From Tetramitus jugosus (taxonomy: Eukaryota > Heterolobosea > Eutetramitea > Acrasida > Vahlkampfiidae): a stretch of 64,000 nucleotides of DNA. Under the pieces are notes generated by a model. It ran no database searches. It was not told where the DNA came from and saw nothing but the letters and a program-made list of their open reading frames with translations. Below are positions 19,419-29,176 of this stretch, one piece after another. The first letter of the stretch is position 1. Every line of letters begins with the position of its first letter. A program made the position numbers and the translations under genes. Location of the stretch: contig OW569358.1 in NCBI GenBank assembly GCA_937625935.1, positions 475,434 through 539,433 on the forward strand, given 5' to 3'.

Positions 19419-19797
19419 AATCTCTCTATTGCTGAACCATATTTTTTTTGTGCCACGGCATTGATCAATTTTTGAAATGTTTCCTTCTCGCACGAACAAT
19501 TCTATGAGATGATTATAATTCAATTTACACACATGATGGTCTCTGTGATTACAAAACAATTGAACAAAACATGCATGGCTTTATGATCCAAACTATTTTG
19601 CATAAAATATCGATGTCCCTCCTGTGTGCAACATCCTTGTGAATCCAAGAGATCCTTGAAAGGAAGACTCAAGAAAAAATATCCTGTCTTGTTGTCAAAA
19701 ATAGGTGAACGACAGATCTTTTCATCTCATCACAACTGGAAAACTTATGTGAAGAAAAATACAACCAAGTGAAAAACATACAATACCAATCATCAAG
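19419..19797. other. Intergenic, 379 bases
   Basis: AT-rich spacer between two tandem plus-strand genes. No RNA gene or coding signal seen. Confidence 0.5.
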
Positions 19798-20364
19798 ATG
19801 CCTACTCTAAGAGTCAGAGTTATTAGCGCAAACAATTTGCCTCGCATGGACACCTTCTCTCAAAGTGACGCCTACTGTCAATTGAGATGCGGAGGTCAAT
19901 TCTTCCAGACACAAGTCTTCAAAAGAAGTAACAACCCCCAGTGGAATGCAGAGTTCTCCTTTAATCTGATGAATCCAATGGCAGAAAGTCTTCAGGTCTC
20001 TGTTTGGGACAAGGACAGATTCTCGAGAGACGACCAGATAGGATATGCCATGTTTCCTCTGGGTCAGCTCTACGTTGGCAGGCCCACCCCTCAGACCATG
20101 CCTCTCCAAGGAGGAAAAGGAGGCACTGTGACAGTCGAGTTGACTGCTTTGGATTTTGGAATCGGTATGCCAGGAATGCAGCAACCTTATGGTGCTCCTG
20201 TTCCTCCCATGATGGGTCCATCATACTATCCTCCAAATCCATATCAACAACCCAATCCATACCATCAACCTCCAATGATGCCACCTCCAAATCCTTATCA
20301 ACAACCTTATGGCTACCCACAGGCCTATCCTGGAACTGGCTATCACCCTCCTGGATATTACTGA
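19798..20364 (+). CDS. C2-domain protein with Pro/Tyr/Gln-rich tail
   Basis: A 188-residue protein. Residues 1-118 are a complete C2 domain starting right at the N terminus (MPTLRVRVISANNLPRMD). Calcium-binding aspartates are in the expected loops: Asp18 and Asp24 in loop 1, Asp71, Asp73 and Asp79 in loop 3 (VWDKDRFSRDDQIG). Binding of acidic phospholipid in a calcium-dependent manner is therefore likely. Residues 125-188 are a low-complexity tail of NPYQQP/YHQPP-like repeats similar to those of annexin VII and plant C2 proteins, often involved in self-association or binding small EF-hand proteins. A poly(A) signal AATAAA lies at 20390-20395, 26 bases after the stop. Confidence 0.88.
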   Translation: MPTLRVRVISANNLPRMDTFSQSDAYCQLRCGGQFFQTQVFKRSNNPQWNAEFSFNLMNPMAESLQVSVWDKDRFSRDDQIGYAMFPLGQLYVGRPTPQTMPLQGGKGGTVTVELTALDFGIGMPGMQQPYGAPVPPMMGPSYYPPNPYQQPNPYHQPPMMPPPNPYQQPYGYPQAYPGTGYHPPGYY

Positions 20365-20563
20365 TTGATAGATCCATTCAGATTAAACCAATAAAATTGT
20401 AATGTTGTGAACTAACTTTAAATGTAACGATCAACCGAAACACCCTAAAAATAACTGACATCGTTATGATGGTTATTGTTGTGACGAACCCAGGCCATTC
20501 AGTCAGTGATAAATCAACCATCTCCTAACATATCCATAACCCTTTACACTACAATTCACTCAA

Positions 20564-22000
20564 ATGAAACTCGATCAACCCTTGAAGAGAAACGTGAAGG
20601 AATTGTTCAGTGAGACCGATTCAAAACAATCACATCAAAAAGTGACCAACTCTAGCAAGAGCTGGTTTGAAACAATGATGCGACAATTCAATCAATTCTT
20701 GAAACCATCACTATCCGACAAGCAGATAAACAAACTCAAGAACCATACGATGACCGAAGTATCGAGCAAGTCAATCATTGACAAGAAATTGATAATGCCC
20801 TATGTGTACGAACCTCTCTCCAAGCATGCTCCTCATTGGATGCTCTCCACAAAGCTCCTTCCTCTGGTCAGTTTCAGTTGTATTTGCATCTCTGCTTTGT
20901 TGTGTTATTGGTTTGCTTTGAAGTCAGAAACACCAGAACAAACTCTACCAATTGGTCAAAACAATGTGCCTCGTATTGTGTTTTTCATCACAGGACTGCT
21001 CATGCTTTGTTATCGAGTATTAGACGGTCTTGGATCCATGATGAAATTGAAAGAGAATGCTTTCTTCCGATTAACCGATCCTGGAATCAAAGCTCTGGGG
21101 TATTCACTAGTTATGATACCTTGGCTGATACAGTGTGGAAATGGTGTAGGTTCAACTGGAATGTTCTTCGTTTTCTTATCAGGTTGGTTGAGCTTCTTGT
21201 TTGATTCATTGAAGCAGGATGAAACAACAGATGAGAAAAACATAGTGGCAGGCTGGTGGTCTGAAGGATTGTGGCTCTATTCTCTCGGGTTTGTTATCTC
21301 CGGTTTGATTGACGGTAATTTGTGGAATAGACCATTGAAAAACTTCTCAGCAAAGCTCACTACTTTCTACTTGCCGTTTTTGGCCAACACGAGGATGAGT
21401 ACCGTGTTGAATGTGGCTGTGGTGTTGGCTGGAGTCGTTGCTTCGTTTCACAGCATCGTTCATGTCATTCAAGCAATGAGAGATCACTCCAGGAGAATTG
21501 AAAAGGATCATCCGAATAGAGGCTGGTTGTCCAGTCCAACATCAAAAGCATTGAACATCATAATTCTCATGTCCTTGATATCGACCTGGGTTGTTGCGTC
21601 TAGTGAGGAGTTATTCTCCCAACATCCTTACTTGATGATTGTGACTCTCGGGCTTCAAATGGGTTATTTGTTGTCGAATCACTCCCTGAGCTCTATCTTT
21701 GAGGATAATGATTTCTCCGTGGTGTCATTGATTAGCTGCATAGCCCCCGTTAGTTTATGCTTGCTCAATTGCTTCGCCTGGAGAATCATTGGAATTGGAA
21801 TCATAACAGAGAGTACCAGTCTGATCTTTCTCTCTATCTTCTCGTTGCTCAACTGTGGCCGGTTTGTGATAAGCCTGAGTCCAACACTGACAGAATCGTA
21901 CAAGGATACCTCTTCCACAGCTATCCACGCAACAAGCAAGGATCACGGAAGTCTGGACAACCAGACTTACGACGAGCATTTGACGACAAGCATACCATAA
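20564..22000 (+). CDS. CDP-alcohol phosphotransferase-like membrane protein, active site degenerate
   Basis: A 478-residue protein with about ten hydrophobic segments from residue 93 on. The N-terminal lead (Asp73 with Ser-Ile spacing, IIDKKLIMPYVYEPLSKHAP) and the layout resemble choline/ethanolamine phosphotransferases, which join CDP-choline or CDP-ethanolamine to diacylglycerol in the endoplasmic reticulum. The family's catalytic motif has the form D-x2-DG-x2-AR-x8-G-x3-D-x3-D. At the corresponding place this protein has LDGLGSMMKLKENAFFRL then TDPGIKALG: only Asp154 and Asp172 survive, the Ala-Arg pair and the last Asp (Lys here) are lost and the loop is shorter. It is thus probably not a working phosphotransferase. 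If the homology is wrong, it is simply a polytopic membrane protein. Confidence 0.5.
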   Translation: MKLDQPLKRNVKELFSETDSKQSHQKVTNSSKSWFETMMRQFNQFLKPSLSDKQINKLKNHTMTEVSSKSIIDKKLIMPYVYEPLSKHAPHWMLSTKLLPLVSFSCICISALLCYWFALKSETPEQTLPIGQNNVPRIVFFITGLLMLCYRVLDGLGSMMKLKENAFFRLTDPGIKALGYSLVMIPWLIQCGNGVGSTGMFFVFLSGWLSFLFDSLKQDETTDEKNIVAGWWSEGLWLYSLGFVISGLIDGNLWNRPLKNFSAKLTTFYLPFLANTRMSTVLNVAVVLAGVVASFHSIVHVIQAMRDHSRRIEKDHPNRGWLSSPTSKALNIIILMSLISTWVVASSEELFSQHPYLMIVTLGLQMGYLLSNHSLSSIFEDNDFSVVSLISCIAPVSLCLLNCFAWRIIGIGIITESTSLIFLSIFSLLNCGRFVISLSPTLTESYKDTSSTAIHATSKDHGSLDNQTYDEHLTTSIP

Positions 22001-22511
22001 TTATTCCCCGCGGACTTACGAATCCTTCGTTCAGCAGCGAATCATAAAAATAGCATGTCAAGTGTCAAAATTTAACCAATATTCCTTTGAAAAATGATGC
22101 AGACGGGACGAATCAGATACGAAAGCATGGTATCCTGCCCAGATGGAGGGTACACACTCCAGCATGGATGATTGTGTGTCCTCTGTGCATTCCTTTTTTT
22201 AAGTCATTGCCTACTGTACCATCCTCTCAGAAACAGAGAAACAACCCAACAAAACAGAATATTCCTTGCGAATCCCAAAAACACTCACCCACCACCAAAT
22301 TTTGTCCCATCTGGCTGTGTGAGCAAACAACACTTCTCTTACTCGTTGTACACTTCCTTTCTTTTTACCACAACCTAAAAATTCAGTTCACCAGCAGCTC
22401 GAAGAAAAACCATTGAAGAAACAACCAATAATAATAACAACAAAATAAATAGACAACACTTACCAGTGAACAACACAATAACTACCACTATAACTAACAA
22501 CATTAATAACC
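22001..22511. other. Intergenic, 511 bases
   Basis: Spacer between tandem genes. The 3' part from about 22380 is rich in AAC/ATA, typical of 5' leaders in this window. No coding frame with a plausible protein and no RNA gene were seen. Confidence 0.5.
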
Positions 22512-23420
22512 ATGGGAAGAAAGAGTCGCAGCAGCAGTCGCAAATCATCCAAATCCGCAGCAAGTCCAGCTGCCTCACCCTCAGACAATAATCGTGAATT
22601 GAATGAAGTTTCACTTGACAATACTAATAGCAACAATAACCACAGTGGTGACGGAGGTAACATCGAACCCATCGTCATGGGATTGATTGGAGGAATGGCT
22701 GATCTCTCCATTGTGGCCACTTATCCAACAACGGCCAACGTGCACGAAACCATCATCAACATGCTCCTTCCAAAACTGCCGTATGAGAACCATCAACGAA
22801 CCATTGCAAACGGCGATTACGAGTATCACATCCGAGTTCACAACCACAGTGCCTACATTTGTGTTTCGCCCACTGGAGCCAACCGAAAAATTATTTGGGC
22901 CTTCGTGGAAGCTGTGCTCAACAGCTATGAGCCATTGTCAAAAAAGGTGAACAGCAGTAAATCATTGAGTGAAATGATAAAGAAACACATGGTGACATAC
23001 AATGACCCATCAGCAGAAAAGCTTACACTGCTGAACGAGAAAATGAACACAATGACAAAGGAAGCAGTGACTAAGCTTGACCTAGCACGGACAAGAGTAG
23101 AGTGTCTTCAGGAGCGGATGGAGCACGAGGAAGATGAAGACGATGATGGCATTCTGTGGAAGAGAGGCTCAGCTACGAGCAGAAGTCATAAGCACATTGA
23201 TGATTCCCCTGAAGGCACACCGAGAGTTCAATCCGATGAAGACGGAGAACTTGCCGTAGAGAGCACAAAGCGCGCCAAATGGTTACGCTGCTTCAAGTGG
23301 TCACTGCTCATTTTTGTCTTGTTGGCGATTGCTTTGGGTGGTGCGACGGCTGGAATCTTGCTCGGTTGCGGTGTGCCTCACTTTGAACGATGCAAGTTCA
23401 CTCGTGTCAAAGCCAAGTAA
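22512..23420 (+). CDS. Longin-domain R-SNARE-like membrane protein
   Basis: A 302-residue protein with a Ser/Arg-rich head (1-50), a longin-like alpha/beta domain (53-165: IEPIVMGLIGGMADLSIVAT, then YEYHIRVHNHSAYICVSP), a heptad region (168-205: KLTLLNEKMNTMTKEAVTKL followed by DLARTRVECLQERM), an acidic and Ser-rich spacer (206-250), and a C-terminal membrane anchor (263-288) flanked by basic residues. This is the order of VAMP7-type R-SNAREs. However, the heptad region is about half the usual 60 residues and is separated from the anchor by a ~50-residue insertion, so membrane fusion activity is doubtful; plant phytolongins are a comparable longin-plus-anchor design lacking a SNARE motif. 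The start is in a perfect CCATGG context. Confidence 0.68.
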   Translation: MGRKSRSSSRKSSKSAASPAASPSDNNRELNEVSLDNTNSNNNHSGDGGNIEPIVMGLIGGMADLSIVATYPTTANVHETIINMLLPKLPYENHQRTIANGDYEYHIRVHNHSAYICVSPTGANRKIIWAFVEAVLNSYEPLSKKVNSSKSLSEMIKKHMVTYNDPSAEKLTLLNEKMNTMTKEAVTKLDLARTRVECLQERMEHEEDEDDDGILWKRGSATSRSHKHIDDSPEGTPRVQSDEDGELAVESTKRAKWLRCFKWSLLIFVLLAIALGGATAGILLGCGVPHFERCKFTRVKAK

Positions 23421-23792
23421 GTGCAATATGGCATTTCACTCGAAAGCTTTTTGCTCGGGCACCTCCACACACAACTCATATGACCTCCTCCATCCGAAAT
23501 CAAAGATTGCATTGTCCTTTGCTCCCTGTACAGCAGCAAGTACAACAATTATTCCTGCTCTTGCCTCCTATAATTTCATTGACACAAGTCAGCCAACGAT
23601 GCTCTCCCTGCCAGTCAAAGAAGCTCTCCTCCAATATTCAATTGAATTAAACTTCTTAGGAATGAATGTCCAAAGAACATTCCATTCACTTTAAAATTCT
23701 AAAAAGCTGCCCGATTTGATTATTTTTGCAATAATTATTATTCGTTGTTTATCTAGGATATTACAGTCGGGTTGATAGAATTAATAGGTCAC
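23421..23792. other. Intergenic between convergent genes, 372 bases
   Basis: 3' flank of two convergent genes. AT-rich stretches around 23720-23760 (TTATTATTCG, TTTATCTAGG) may carry poly(A) signals. Nothing else seen. Confidence 0.5.
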
Positions 23793-25445
23793 TTAGGGTT
23801 TGTAGTGTGTCACACTCGGGTCAGGATAGATGAAATATGGATATTGTTTGAACGAAGCAAACATGTACAGTGGCATCATTAGATTGGCACTCATTTGTTT
23901 TTTCATGTGCTCGACGGACACAAACTCACCCAAATCATCAGCACCACCCACGTAATGACCATCCTTTATCAATCCCCAGACATCATCTTCAGTTTCAATC
24001 GTTCTTCCCATGTGCTCTAAACTCTGCTTCATTTCCACATGGGCAAACGAGTTCATTTTCACGACATAGGATTTTGGATGTAAGCACCAAGAACAGTGCC
24101 ATCCAGCGAAACAACTCATGGATCCTACATTGACTTGCGGTTTGTTGGCACACGAGTATCGAACAGTGTTTGTGTTGAGCTTTGAAGATGCTTCTCTCAA
24201 TGCTCGGAAAGTGACAGTGTTACACTTGTTCCATGGTGATCCATTGTCTCTCGTATAGCCATAGTACATCCATCTCATTGAATAACTAACAGCTGCATCT
24301 ATCTTGTGGTGGTGCCACTTGAGCAGATAGAGTGCATCTGGATGCGGCATTTCATCCATATCTGAGATATTAATCAAATCATCGTCAGTAGGCGGATCAG
24401 CCTCGCCATACACCTTGTCAGTTGGATTCGAATCTATTCCCTGCTTACGATCAATGAGTTTTTGAAGACCAACCGATCCTATTGAGTTTCGAAACAGAGA
24501 CTCGTTCTCCCAATACTTGAAGTCACTCGTTTGAGTTTCCACAACAACATGCAAAATCTGTTTCTCAAATTTGGCAAATCTGGCCTTATTTTGCATAAAG
24601 TGAAGAGGTTTTGGCTTATTTTGCAGCGTCATTCTTGCCTCTACAATAATAAAGTAGTCAACAACTTTGTGCAGTTCGTTCAATCTCACTTCTAATAAAT
24701 CGAATTCATCATTAAACGTGAAACCATCAAAAATTCTGACTGGTTTCTCCCGGAGCTTTTCTTCGCCACGATTTCCAATTATTGAAGACACTTCATCTCT
24801 CAAGCACTCTTGTATCATACTGTCATTGAATTTCGTATGGTCATAATTTCGTTTCACTTCAAATTGACTCATTGGAATCTGTGATTGCGGAATGGCTTCT
24901 TGTTGCTTCTGTTGTGTTGTTTTCTGGTGGCGACACCTCGTGTTCGTAAATTTCAAATGGGTGGGAATTGCTTTCCAACCATTGTTCATCTTGCTTTCGT
25001 CATTCGCACCATGTTCAACGGCCTTATTTTCCTTTGTAGCTGCCGTATTGCTCGTACTTGTATTCACTTTTTTATGATTTTTGCTTCTCTGTTCATCTTT
25101 CTCTTCTCGAACAGCAGAGATGATAGTTACTTTATTCTTCTCTTCTTGTTGTTCGATATTGTTCTTGTTGTTCTTACTTTTCGTCGTTTCTTTTATCTTG
25201 TCCCCAATTGCATCAATGTTTTTAATCGTTGGGTTGTTATTCTCTTCACCACCAATAGTAGTAAATCGACTGTAGAGCCCTTGAGTCACTTGTTTTTGAG
25301 AGAGTGCATCTGCTGCAGTTTGAAGCTTTCGTTCATGTTGTTTCGTGCCATCGATACTCTTTTTGTAGAGACCAAGTGACATGATGAGCCATAGGATAGA
25401 GCACGATAGAATGAGGAACAATAGGCCCTTACCCCTGAGATTCAT
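23793..25445 (-). CDS. GT17-family glycosyltransferase (MGAT3-like), type II membrane
   Basis: A 550-residue Golgi-type enzyme: short cytosolic tail, signal anchor at about residues 8-27 (LLFLILSCSILWLIMSLGLY), a ~190-residue Lys/Glu/Asn/Thr-rich stem, then a catalytic domain. Hallmarks of family GT17 (beta-1,4-mannosyl-glycoprotein N-acetylglucosaminyltransferase) are clear: RIFDGFTFNDEFDLLEVRL, then YFIIVEARMTLQNKPKPLHF, the metal-binding ISDMDEMPHPDAL, then YLLKWHHHKIDA and CSWCLHPKSYVVKMNSFAH. Animal MGAT3 adds bisecting GlcNAc to N-glycans; protist GT17 members have mostly unknown acceptors, so only the family is asserted. The metal-binding Asp-x-Asp (DMD) is intact, so the enzyme is likely active. 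Confidence 0.85.
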   Translation of the reverse strand: MNLRGKGLLFLILSCSILWLIMSLGLYKKSIDGTKQHERKLQTAADALSQKQVTQGLYSRFTTIGGEENNNPTIKNIDAIGDKIKETTKSKNNKNNIEQQEEKNKVTIISAVREEKDEQRSKNHKKVNTSTSNTAATKENKAVEHGANDESKMNNGWKAIPTHLKFTNTRCRHQKTTQQKQQEAIPQSQIPMSQFEVKRNYDHTKFNDSMIQECLRDEVSSIIGNRGEEKLREKPVRIFDGFTFNDEFDLLEVRLNELHKVVDYFIIVEARMTLQNKPKPLHFMQNKARFAKFEKQILHVVVETQTSDFKYWENESLFRNSIGSVGLQKLIDRKQGIDSNPTDKVYGEADPPTDDDLINISDMDEMPHPDALYLLKWHHHKIDAAVSYSMRWMYYGYTRDNGSPWNKCNTVTFRALREASSKLNTNTVRYSCANKPQVNVGSMSCFAGWHCSWCLHPKSYVVKMNSFAHVEMKQSLEHMGRTIETEDDVWGLIKDGHYVGGADDLGEFVSVEHMKKQMSANLMMPLYMFASFKQYPYFIYPDPSVTHYKP

Positions 25446-25819
25446 CTTGTTTGTCGGTTGTGTTAACTTTTTGTGTTCGCTCTAGTGGCGGCGTGGAATC
25501 TTCGCTCTTTGAAGGTAGGTTCGAAATTGGACATTGCGTCAAGTTCAACTTAGCGCGACTTGCATATCTCCACACAAATTCCATTCTTTAAGGAGGTTGG
25601 AATCTCAAGTGCTTGTATCTGGTTTATCTCATCATATCGAGATGAGAGCTACTGCCACTACTTTCCCACTTGATTTCAGTTTCCCGCCATTCCCGCCCTA
25701 TCTATCTTTTTGGACCTTGCGAAAAACAGCAACAACAATTTTCCAAAAACAATAACAAAAACAATCGGAGCAAACATCAAAAACGCGCCTAATCGCTCGC
25801 TCACACACGCAACTACTCA
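25446..25819. other. Divergent promoter region, 374 bases
   Basis: Separates the divergent glycosyltransferase and SET-domain genes and must carry both promoters. A-rich and CAA-rich leader from about 25725 to 25819. No specific element was identified. Confidence 0.5.
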
Positions 25820-28800
25820 ATGAAGAAAAGGAGAAGCAACATCTTGTATGACGATGACGACGACGACGATGATGATGATAACACTAGCAACAACAATAAC
25901 ATTAAAAAGCAACCATCCACATCAACATCCACTGAAGAATCAAGATTAGCAAGTAGTAAACGATCTATACTGACTGATAGTGATCTCCTGGTATTTTCAT
26001 CCGATGTAGGTGGTGTTCGATCAAGTAAACTACGTGCCATTCACAACAATTATGTCGAATCAAAACAAGATTTGAGAAAAAGGTTCAAGAATGATGTTCA
26101 ATCATCATCATCACCAGTGTCATCATCATCAAAAAAGACCATGGTAGAAAAAGAAACAAAAAATAAATCAAATAACAAGAGTAACAACAATATCGATAGT
26201 AATAAGAATAAAATTGGTCATGATGATGAAAAGAAAAAGAGGGAAAATGAAAATGAGAAGAAGAAGAAGAATAGCAATCAAGAAGAATTGACAATCAATA
26301 GGAGAAGGAGGAAACGAAGGTCCATTGTGCTCGATTCTCCATCATCATCATCTTCTGATGAATCAAACAATGATGAAAAAGAAGAACAAAAGAAGAATCG
26401 GACAGCAAAGAAGGAAATGCAAAACATGAAAATCAATGAACAGAAAAATGAAAAATCAAACAACAAAAGTAACAAGAAACAGAGTAATGGCGTCTCTACC
26501 ACTGTTGTTCGCACAAAAATCAATCATGAAAAATCAACAAAGAATGCTGAACGTACTATAGTCAAAAACAACAATGATAATGGTAATGACAAGAAGATGT
26601 CCATTCAGAAGAAGAATGAAGGAAAAACAAGTAACAAGAGAGGAGATGAGAAGAAGAATCACAAGAGAAGAAAGAGAGTAATTAGCAGTGATAGCAGTAG
26701 TAGTAGTGATAGTGATGATAGTGACAGTGATAGTAGTAGTGATGGTGAGAATAATGAGTTGATGCCAAGAGTCAAACGAAAAAGAAGTATCAGTCATGCA
26801 AAGGTCGATCGATCAGAGAGTGATCATGTGTCACAAGTTACGAAACGAAGGCGGAAATCCATCTCATCCAATCGATCAGAAGACGATACCAATGACGATC
26901 ATCATAAATCAACAAAAAGCACAAAGAGCACAAAGACGAAAACTAAGAGTAATGATGACGAAACGAGTGAAAAAACAAGGAAGAATAAGCAAAAAGCATC
27001 AATGGCAGAACTATCCAAATTTGAATACATTCCAAAGAGTATGTGGCAAATTGCATCAAGCACTTTCTATTCTTTCTTTGTTCGAATTGTTTACATGGTT
27101 GGAACTAACAATTATTCATTACTATGGTTAATGTGTTTGTCTCTTATTGATGTTGTTGCTATCATGATTCATAGATATTTATATCGGTGGTAGGAGGCCA
27201 AGTGTGGACGATGACGATGCGGATGATCATCAGTGCAATTGCGTGCTTCCATTTGGTAAGATACCTGATGATGCAGTCTTTTGTGGAAACAATTGTGTAA
27301 ATCGAATGTTAAATATCGAATGTAGTAAGAAATTGTGTCCATGTGGTGAAAGATGTAGCAATCAACGGTTTCAGAGAAGACAATGGGCCGATACAGAGAT
27401 ACGTGATGTTGGTCTAAAGGGCCGAGGTCTATTTACGAAGCAAAAGTTGAAGAAGGGAGAGTTTGTGATTGAGTATGTAGGCGAGGTGATTGACGAAGAT
27501 GCATACCACGATCGAAAGCACATGTATGACGGTGAAAGGCACTTTTATTTTTTGTCATTGGACTCACAGCATGTGATTGATGCATCTCGGCGGGGCAACA
27601 AGGGTCGCTTCATTAATCATTCGTGCAATCCAAACTGTGAACTACAGAAATGGAATGTGGGAGAAGAGGCCAGAATCGGAATATTTACAATCAAAGATAT
27701 TCCAGCAAACGCGGAACTAACGTTTGATTATGCAATGGAAGTGTATGGAATGAAGCGACAAAAGTGCTATTGTGGAGAGCCGAATTGTCGAGGATCCATT
27801 AAATCGAAAGAAAAGGAAGAAAAAGTTTTGACACAAAAGCAGTTGGAGAACATGGAGAAAGCGAAACGGAAGAAAAAGATGCGGCAAGTGTCAGAGTACA
27901 CATTGAAGCATCAAGATGATTTCAAAGTTACTGATATGATTGATGAGATGGCATATACGAATCGATTATTTTTGGTGCGGAATTGGAGACTAGGAAAGCG
28001 CCAGAGAATCATAGAGTTTATTAGAGCAGAGAGATTATATGCGAGTGAGAGTGAGGAGTCCGAGGATGACGTGGACGAATTTGGTTTAACTGCAAGAGAG
28101 CGTCGTAAGCAATTAGAGAGATATGAAGCGCTGCAGAAGATGCATCTACAACCAGCAGGACGTACTACACGTACGAATCGAAACATGAAACAAGACACCC
28201 AAACAACAGAAAAAACAAAAAACAGAGACAAGGAAGAGGAAAAATCCAAGAAGGTATCCAAGCCTCCTTCATCGAATCCATTAAGAAGAAGGAAACGAGC
28301 AGTCGAGAGCAATTCTGATAGTGAAAGTAGCGACAGTGATCGTGAAAACAATCACAATGCCAGAAGAAAGAGAAGAAGGGTGAGTACAAAATCAGAGGTG
28401 GATACGAAGGGTACTGAAACTTCCGATCGACCAGATAAGAAGAGAAACGACAAATTTGAAATTGCAAAGTTGAGTCTGCCTGATAAGCCTCCAACGTCGA
28501 AGAAGGATGTTAAGCGTGAGGTTACGACTCAACCGAAAAAGAAATCTGAAGAAAAAGAAGCAAAGAAAGAGGTAGATATCAGTCGTCGAACTAAGAGTAC
28601 AAAACGTAGATTGATCGACAGTAGTGATTCTAGTGATTCAGACTCTAGTAGCTTTGAGTTCCGATTGGATGACCCATTCAAGCCGAGCAAACCAAAACCA
28701 AAAACAAATACAGCGAAACCTTCACCGAAGACAAATGGTGTGCGAAAGGGTGTCGAAACGATTAGTCCAAAGACGAAGAAGACTTTGAACAGGAATAAGA

Positions 28801-29093
28801 AGGCAATATTTTCTTCCTCATCATCTGATGATGACCGGGAAACTGAAAAATACACGAAGAGGAAGCCGCAAGCGAAAACACTTGTTAAAGCTGTCACAGC
28901 ACCCCAAGAATCAAAGAGCAGCACAGCCAAGTCGAATATTGCCTCCAAGAGCACAACACCAGCTCCCACGAATAGCAAGGCAGCTGTACCAACAAAACCA
29001 AGCAGTTCCTCAAATTCAAACCCCAAACCGAACGGATTTGGTTTATTTTCTCTTCTGGATCAGCCAGCAGTCAAAAAACAGACTCAAAAGTAA
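25820..29093 (+). CDS. SET-domain histone lysine methyltransferase (SET2/ASH1/NSD type), two exons
   Basis: Exons 25820-27038 and 27175-29093 with a 136-nt intron (GTATGT...TTCATAG), 1045 residues. The join restores FEYIPKNIYIGG, which fits the conserved lead into the AWS domain. AWS zinc cluster ~427-470 (CNCVLPFG, NRMLNIEC, CPCGERC); SET ~476-595 with the SAM-binding KGRGLF turn, RFINHSCNPNCELQKW and ELTFDYAMEVYG; post-SET CYCGEPNCRG ~604-613. AWS+SET+post-SET is the set found in H3K36 (SET2, NSD, ASH1) methyltransferases that act on nucleosomes in transcribed chromatin. The N-terminal 400 residues and the C-terminal ~400 are low-complexity Lys/Ser/Asp/Asn-rich with several KRKR-type nuclear localisation patterns. 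No PHD or WW domain is apparent. Which lysine is modified is inferred. Confidence 0.9.
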
Positions 29094-29176
29094 ATGAGTT
29101 GAATTATTTATTGAACATGATTATTTATTTATTCACACATGATATAATGTGATGCATAAAATCCTAATGATGGTAC

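Noticed and set aside
27039-27193. SET gene acceptor at 27193 (GGTGGTAG)
   Set aside because: It needs a weak GTGGCA donor for phase. The GTATGT donor with acceptor at 27174 restores the conserved lead into the AWS domain.
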